This document shows positions 60,958 through 64,000 of a DNA stretch of 64,000 bases, piece by piece. The DNA is taken from positions 1 through 64,000 of the forward strand of contig NZ_JYNH01000004.1 of NCBI RefSeq assembly GCF_000960765.1, read 5' to 3'. Source of the stretch: Desulfosporosinus sp. I2 (GTDB taxonomy: Bacteria; Bacillota; Desulfitobacteriia; Desulfitobacteriales; Desulfitobacteriaceae). The notes under the pieces were generated by a model. The model did no database searches, had not been told where the DNA came from, and saw only the letters and a program-made list of their open reading frames with translations. Each line of letters begins with the position of its first letter. Position 1 is the stretch's first letter. The position numbers and the translations under genes are program-made.

Positions 60958-61920
60958 GTGGCGCTTAATAAAGAACAAATGCTTGATTTATATCGTCAAA
61001 TGCGTACGATCCGTGAATTTGAAGAAACAGTGGCTAACTTCTTTTCGCAGGGTCAAATTCCTGGCTTTGTTCACTTGTACATTGGTGAAGAGGCTGTGGC
61101 TACCGGAGTTTGTGCGAACTTAGAGAAACAGGATTATATTGCCAGCACCCACCGTGGCCACGGACATGCGATTGCTCGTGGAGCCTCGGTGAACAAAATG
61201 ATGGCTGAGATTTTTGGTAAGATCGACGGATTCTGTAAAGGAAAAGGCGGCTCCATGCATATCGCAGATATAGAACTGGGTTTCCTAGGTGCAAATGGAA
61301 TAGTGGGTGCGGGTCTACCTTTGGCGACTGGAGCAGGCTTTGCCCTTAAATATATGAAAAAGAATGGAGTCGCAATCTGCTTTTTTGGGGATGCAGCATC
61401 GAACAGAGGGACTTTCCATGAGTCCTTGAACATGGCGAGTATTCAGAAATTGCCGGTGGTGTTCGTCAATGAGAACAATGGGTACGGCATTTCTATGAGC
61501 CAGGCAAGGCATCAAAACATAAAGGACATAGCAGACCGGGCATCGGCCTACGGCATGCCTGGTGTGGTCGTTGACGGCAATGACGTTATGGCGGTCTACG
61601 AAGCGGCAGAAGAAGCTGTGAAGCGTGCCCGTGCGGGTGGAGGCCCCATCTTAATTGAATGCAAAACATATCGACATCATGGCCATTTTGAAGGGGATCC
61701 GACCGTATACAGGACCGATGAAGAAGTGAACGCATGGAAAGCAAAAGATCCTTTGCCACGGTTTGCGAGCCGTTTGCAAGAAATGAAAATGGCTACGGAA
61801 GCGGAAATTAAGCAAATCGATCTTGAAGTTAAAAAGATTATTGCTGATGCGGTTGAGTATGCTCAGAAGAGTCCTGTGCCTTCTCAAGATGAACTGTTGA
61901 CCGATGTTTATTGCAATTAA
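60958..61920 (+). CDS. acoA: Acetoin dehydrogenase E1 alpha subunit (TPP-dependent)
   Basis: E1 alpha of a 2-oxoacid-dehydrogenase-type complex, 320 aa. TPP-binding motif GDAASNRGTFHESLNMAS (about 144-161) with the expected N..., after GIVGAGLPLATGAGFALKY. HLYIGEEAVATGVCANL, STHRGHGHAIARG and GKGGSMHIAD are typical of AcoA/PDH alpha. Together with AcoB it cleaves acetoin with TPP and passes the acetyl group to a lipoylated E2. GTG start after GAGGAGTG. The short subunit and the company of acoX, butanediol dehydrogenases and AcoR-like activators favour acetoin over pyruvate. Confidence 0.92.
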   Translation: MALNKEQMLDLYRQMRTIREFEETVANFFSQGQIPGFVHLYIGEEAVATGVCANLEKQDYIASTHRGHGHAIARGASVNKMMAEIFGKIDGFCKGKGGSMHIADIELGFLGANGIVGAGLPLATGAGFALKYMKKNGVAICFFGDAASNRGTFHESLNMASIQKLPVVFVNENNGYGISMSQARHQNIKDIADRASAYGMPGVVVDGNDVMAVYEAAEEAVKRARAGGGPILIECKTYRHHGHFEGDPTVYRTDEEVNAWKAKDPLPRFASRLQEMKMATEAEIKQIDLEVKKIIADAVEYAQKSPVPSQDELLTDVYCN

Positions 61921-61944
61921 GGAATTAGAAGGGGTGAGATTATT

Positions 61945-62919
61945 ATGGCGGAAATGACATATTCTCAAGCAATTAATGAGGCTCTCCGTGAAGAAATGCG
62001 TAGGGATAAGAATGTGTATATTCTAGGAGAAGACGTTGGAGCATTTGGTGGGTGTTTTGGAGTAACAACTGGACTTATTGATGAATTTGGCCCGGAAAGA
62101 GTGTTGGATTCTCCGATCTCGGAGACCGCTATTATGGGTTCAGCTGTTGGAGCCGCTGTTGCGGGTTTACGCCCAGTGCCAGAAATCATGTTTGACGACT
62201 TTTTAGGTGTATGCATGGATGAGGTAGTAAACCAGACAGCAAAAATGCGTTATATGTTTGGTGGCAAAGCGAAGGTACCGCTGACATTAAGAATGGCCTG
62301 CGGTGCCGGAGTGGGTGCAGCGGCTCAACATTCTCAATGCCTAGAAGCATGGCTTTGTCATACTCCAGGACTTGTAGTCATTATGCCTTCGACGGCGGCA
62401 GATGCTAAAGGTTTGTTGAAAACTGCCATCCGTGATGATAATCCGGTAATGTTCTTAGAACACAAACTTCTCTATGGGGCAGGTGGGGAAGTTCCTGAAG
62501 GGGAGTATACAATTCCCATTGGCAAGGCGGATATCAAGCGGGAAGGAAAAGATGTCACTATCTTAGCTTATTCTATGATGCTTCATAAAGCGCTAGCGGC
62601 AGCGGAAACCCTAGCTCTAGACGGAATAGATGCAGAAGTGATTGATCCTCGGACACTTATCCCATTTGACAAGGAAACATTGTATAAATCCATAGAAAAA
62701 ACTGGACGGTTGGTTATTGTGCATGAAGCTGTCAAACAAGGAGGATTTGGGGGAGAAATAGCAGCAATGGTTGCGGAAGAATGCTTTGATTCTCTCGATG
62801 CTCCCATTAAAAGGGTAGCAGCACCTTTTACTCCAATTCCTTTTGCATCTGGCCTAGAATCAGCCTATATTCCGGATGAGGCCAAAATCATTGATGCGGT
62901 GAAATCCGTTCTGGGATAA
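61945..62919 (+). CDS. acoB: Acetoin dehydrogenase E1 beta subunit
   Basis: Transketolase-like E1 beta of 324 aa. Motifs: YSQAINEALREEMRRDKNVY, LGEDVGAFGGCFGVTTGL, DSPISETAIMGSAVGAAVAG, QTAKMRYMFGGKAKVPLTLR and, in the C-terminal domain, EVIDPRTLIPFDKETLYKSI. These match AcoB and PDH beta. It forms the alpha2beta2 E1 with AcoA, 24 bases upstream. A GAAGGGGTGAG site precedes the ATG. E2 and E3 genes are expected beyond the window. Confidence 0.93.
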   Translation: MAEMTYSQAINEALREEMRRDKNVYILGEDVGAFGGCFGVTTGLIDEFGPERVLDSPISETAIMGSAVGAAVAGLRPVPEIMFDDFLGVCMDEVVNQTAKMRYMFGGKAKVPLTLRMACGAGVGAAAQHSQCLEAWLCHTPGLVVIMPSTAADAKGLLKTAIRDDNPVMFLEHKLLYGAGGEVPEGEYTIPIGKADIKREGKDVTILAYSMMLHKALAAAETLALDGIDAEVIDPRTLIPFDKETLYKSIEKTGRLVIVHEAVKQGGFGGEIAAMVAEECFDSLDAPIKRVAAPFTPIPFASGLESAYIPDEAKIIDAVKSVLG

Positions 62920-62965
62920 AATCTATTCTTTAGGATGTCTTCGTAAAGTAATTTCGCTTTTGAAG

Positions 62966-62993
62966 AAGGGCGGCCGTCCGTCCGGCCACCCTT
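62966..62993 (+). repeat. GC-rich hairpin between acoB and acoX
   Basis: AAGGGCGGCC (62966-62975) pairs with GGCCACCCTT (62984-62993), one mismatch, loop GTCCGTCC. Only a weak T-rich tail follows. It may be an attenuator or mRNA-stabilising element. Confidence 0.5.
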
Positions 62994-63011
62994 AATCTTT
63001 GGTAGGAGGAG

Positions 63012-64000
63012 ATGAACTTGATTGCAGGAATTATTGCAAATCCGGCTTCAGGAAAAGACATCCGACGTTTGGTGGCTCACGCCACTGTCTTTGATAATCT
63101 GGAAAAAGTTAATTTAATTCGGAGAATTTTGCTTGGGCTTCAAGCGGCTGGGGTTCAAAGGGTCTGGGTTATGCCGGACTATTTTAATTTTTATGAGCAA
63201 GCATTAGATTTCTTCATCGGTGAGAATCAGCTAACCATGGAAACAAAGCTCGTACCCATGAAGTGGAATGCGTGTCAAGAAGATTCACAGTTTGCGGCGG
63301 CTAAAATGGCAGAATTAGGAGTACGTTGTTTGATCACCCTGGGTGGTGACGGAACAAATAGGGTTGTAGCTAAAGGGGCCGGAGATGTTCCTATCATGCC
63401 TGTTTCCACAGGAACCAACAATGTTTTCTCGGTCATGTTGGAAGGCACTCTAGCGGGATTGGCAGCTGGTTTAGTTGCAACAGGAGTGGTAGAACGGGAA
63501 TATTCTCTTCTCCGTACCAAAAAATTGATAATCCATCTCAATGGTAAAGCTGTAGATATAGCCTTAATCGACGCGGTTGTGCTCGAAGATCAGTTCATCG
63601 GTTCCCGGGCCATATGGAACATGGGTAAGGTCCGGCAGATTGTGGCAACACGTGGCGAGCCCTTTCATATTGGTATTGCGGCAATCGTCGGCGCTTTGCA
63701 TCCTATCGATATGAGAGCAGCCGAGGGAATTAACTTAATCGTCGCAGCAAGTGGCGAGCAAATGCTGGACCAAAATCAAGGTTCTATAATTCAGGTAAAA
63801 GCGGCAGTAGCACCTGGTTTGATTCGATCAATTCCTGTTCGTTCACACGAATTAATGAGTCCCGGTCAGAAAGTAACTGTACGTCATCGCCCTTGTGTCA
63901 TAGCACTCGATGGTGAAAGGGAAATTATTGTTGGCCCAGATGATTGTTGCGAAATAGAACTTGCGCAGACGGGTCCCTATGTGGTCGATTACAAAAGAAC
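63012..64000 (+). CDS. acoX: AcoX-like ATP-NAD kinase family protein (runs off the window)
   Basis: Open frame of 329 codons without a stop at the right edge. The N-terminus IAGIIANPASGKDIRRLVAH and the diacylglycerol/NAD-kinase loop TLGGDGTNRVVAKG (about 111-124), then PVSTGTNNVFSVML, place it in the ATP-NAD kinase family. AcoX genes of this family accompany acoA/acoB in acetoin operons; the biochemical role is not settled. ATG 63012 follows GTAGGAGGA. By comparison with AcoX lengths (about 340-360 aa) only a short piece is probably missing. It is 92 bases after acoB. Confidence 0.88.
   Translation, partial: MNLIAGIIANPASGKDIRRLVAHATVFDNLEKVNLIRRILLGLQAAGVQRVWVMPDYFNFYEQALDFFIGENQLTMETKLVPMKWNACQEDSQFAAAKMAELGVRCLITLGGDGTNRVVAKGAGDVPIMPVSTGTNNVFSVMLEGTLAGLAAGLVATGVVEREYSLLRTKKLIIHLNGKAVDIALIDAVVLEDQFIGSRAIWNMGKVRQIVATRGEPFHIGIAAIVGALHPIDMRAAEGINLIVAASGEQMLDQNQGSIIQVKAAVAPGLIRSIPVRSHELMSPGQKVTVRHRPCVIALDGEREIIVGPDDCCEIELAQTGPYVVDYKR

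Overview
The window reads as chromosomal DNA of an anaerobic, low-to-moderate GC Firmicute, most like the Peptococcaceae (Desulfosporosinus/Desulfitobacterium group). This is inferred from strong GGAGG-type ribosome binding sites, frequent TTG/GTG starts, a selenocysteine formate dehydrogenase with NuoE/NuoF-like partners, split B12 mutase genes and several sigma-54 systems. No rRNA, tRNA, CRISPR array, prophage or intact insertion sequence was seen. The species is not determined.

Region by region. 1-1.85 kb: PadR regulator with a FetAB-type ABC transporter. 1.9-13.4 kb: a PAS-type sigma-54 activator followed by two tandem copies of a ketone-body (3-hydroxybutyrate/acetoacetate) block: CoA-transferase, short-chain dehydrogenase, GntP-family permease, with a thiolase only in the second copy. 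Each block has a -24/-12 promoter and long palindromes. 13.9-17.5 kb: adenosyltransferase, MeaB GTPase and a two-subunit B12 mutase whose active-site residues look like isobutyryl-CoA mutase rather than methylmalonyl-CoA mutase. 17.8-21.5 kb: TetR-controlled HlyD/ABC-2 exporter. 21.8-36.9 kb: mostly housekeeping (cyclophilin lipoprotein, aminotransferase, MATE pump, a c-di-GMP-I riboswitch before a DUF2225 gene, Tex, HD-GYP protein, response regulator, XRE regulator, EamA-amidohydrolase-EamA trio, tsaE-tsaB-rimI-tsaD). 36.9-37.6 kb: a gene-poor stretch with an MBL-hydrolase remnant and six perfect DnaA boxes beside AT-rich DNA. 37.7-43.3 kb: 5-formyl-THF cyclo-ligase and an NAD-linked formate dehydrogenase whose catalytic subunit is read through a UGA with a SECIS hairpin. 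43.4-47.7 kb: thiSGHEC on the minus strand behind a TPP riboswitch; thiE carries a frameshift.

47.9-64 kb is a second sigma-54 regulon. It has two AcoR-like activators, an acetoin/2,3-butanediol pathway (SDR butanediol dehydrogenase, zinc butanediol dehydrogenase, acoA, acoB, acoX running off the end), an unrecognised membrane protein with internal repeats, a Lin0512 protein, two lipoate-protein ligases, a geranylgeranyl-reductase-like flavoprotein and a DUF6506 protein. Six -24/-12 promoters lie here, including a divergent pair forming the arms of one perfect inverted repeat. The inferred logic is that butanediol is oxidised to acetoin, acetoin is cleaved by the TPP/lipoate enzyme to acetaldehyde and acetyl-CoA, and the lipoate ligases supply lipoyl groups to its E2 (outside the window).

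All functional calls rest on reading motifs and family resemblance; no database search was run.
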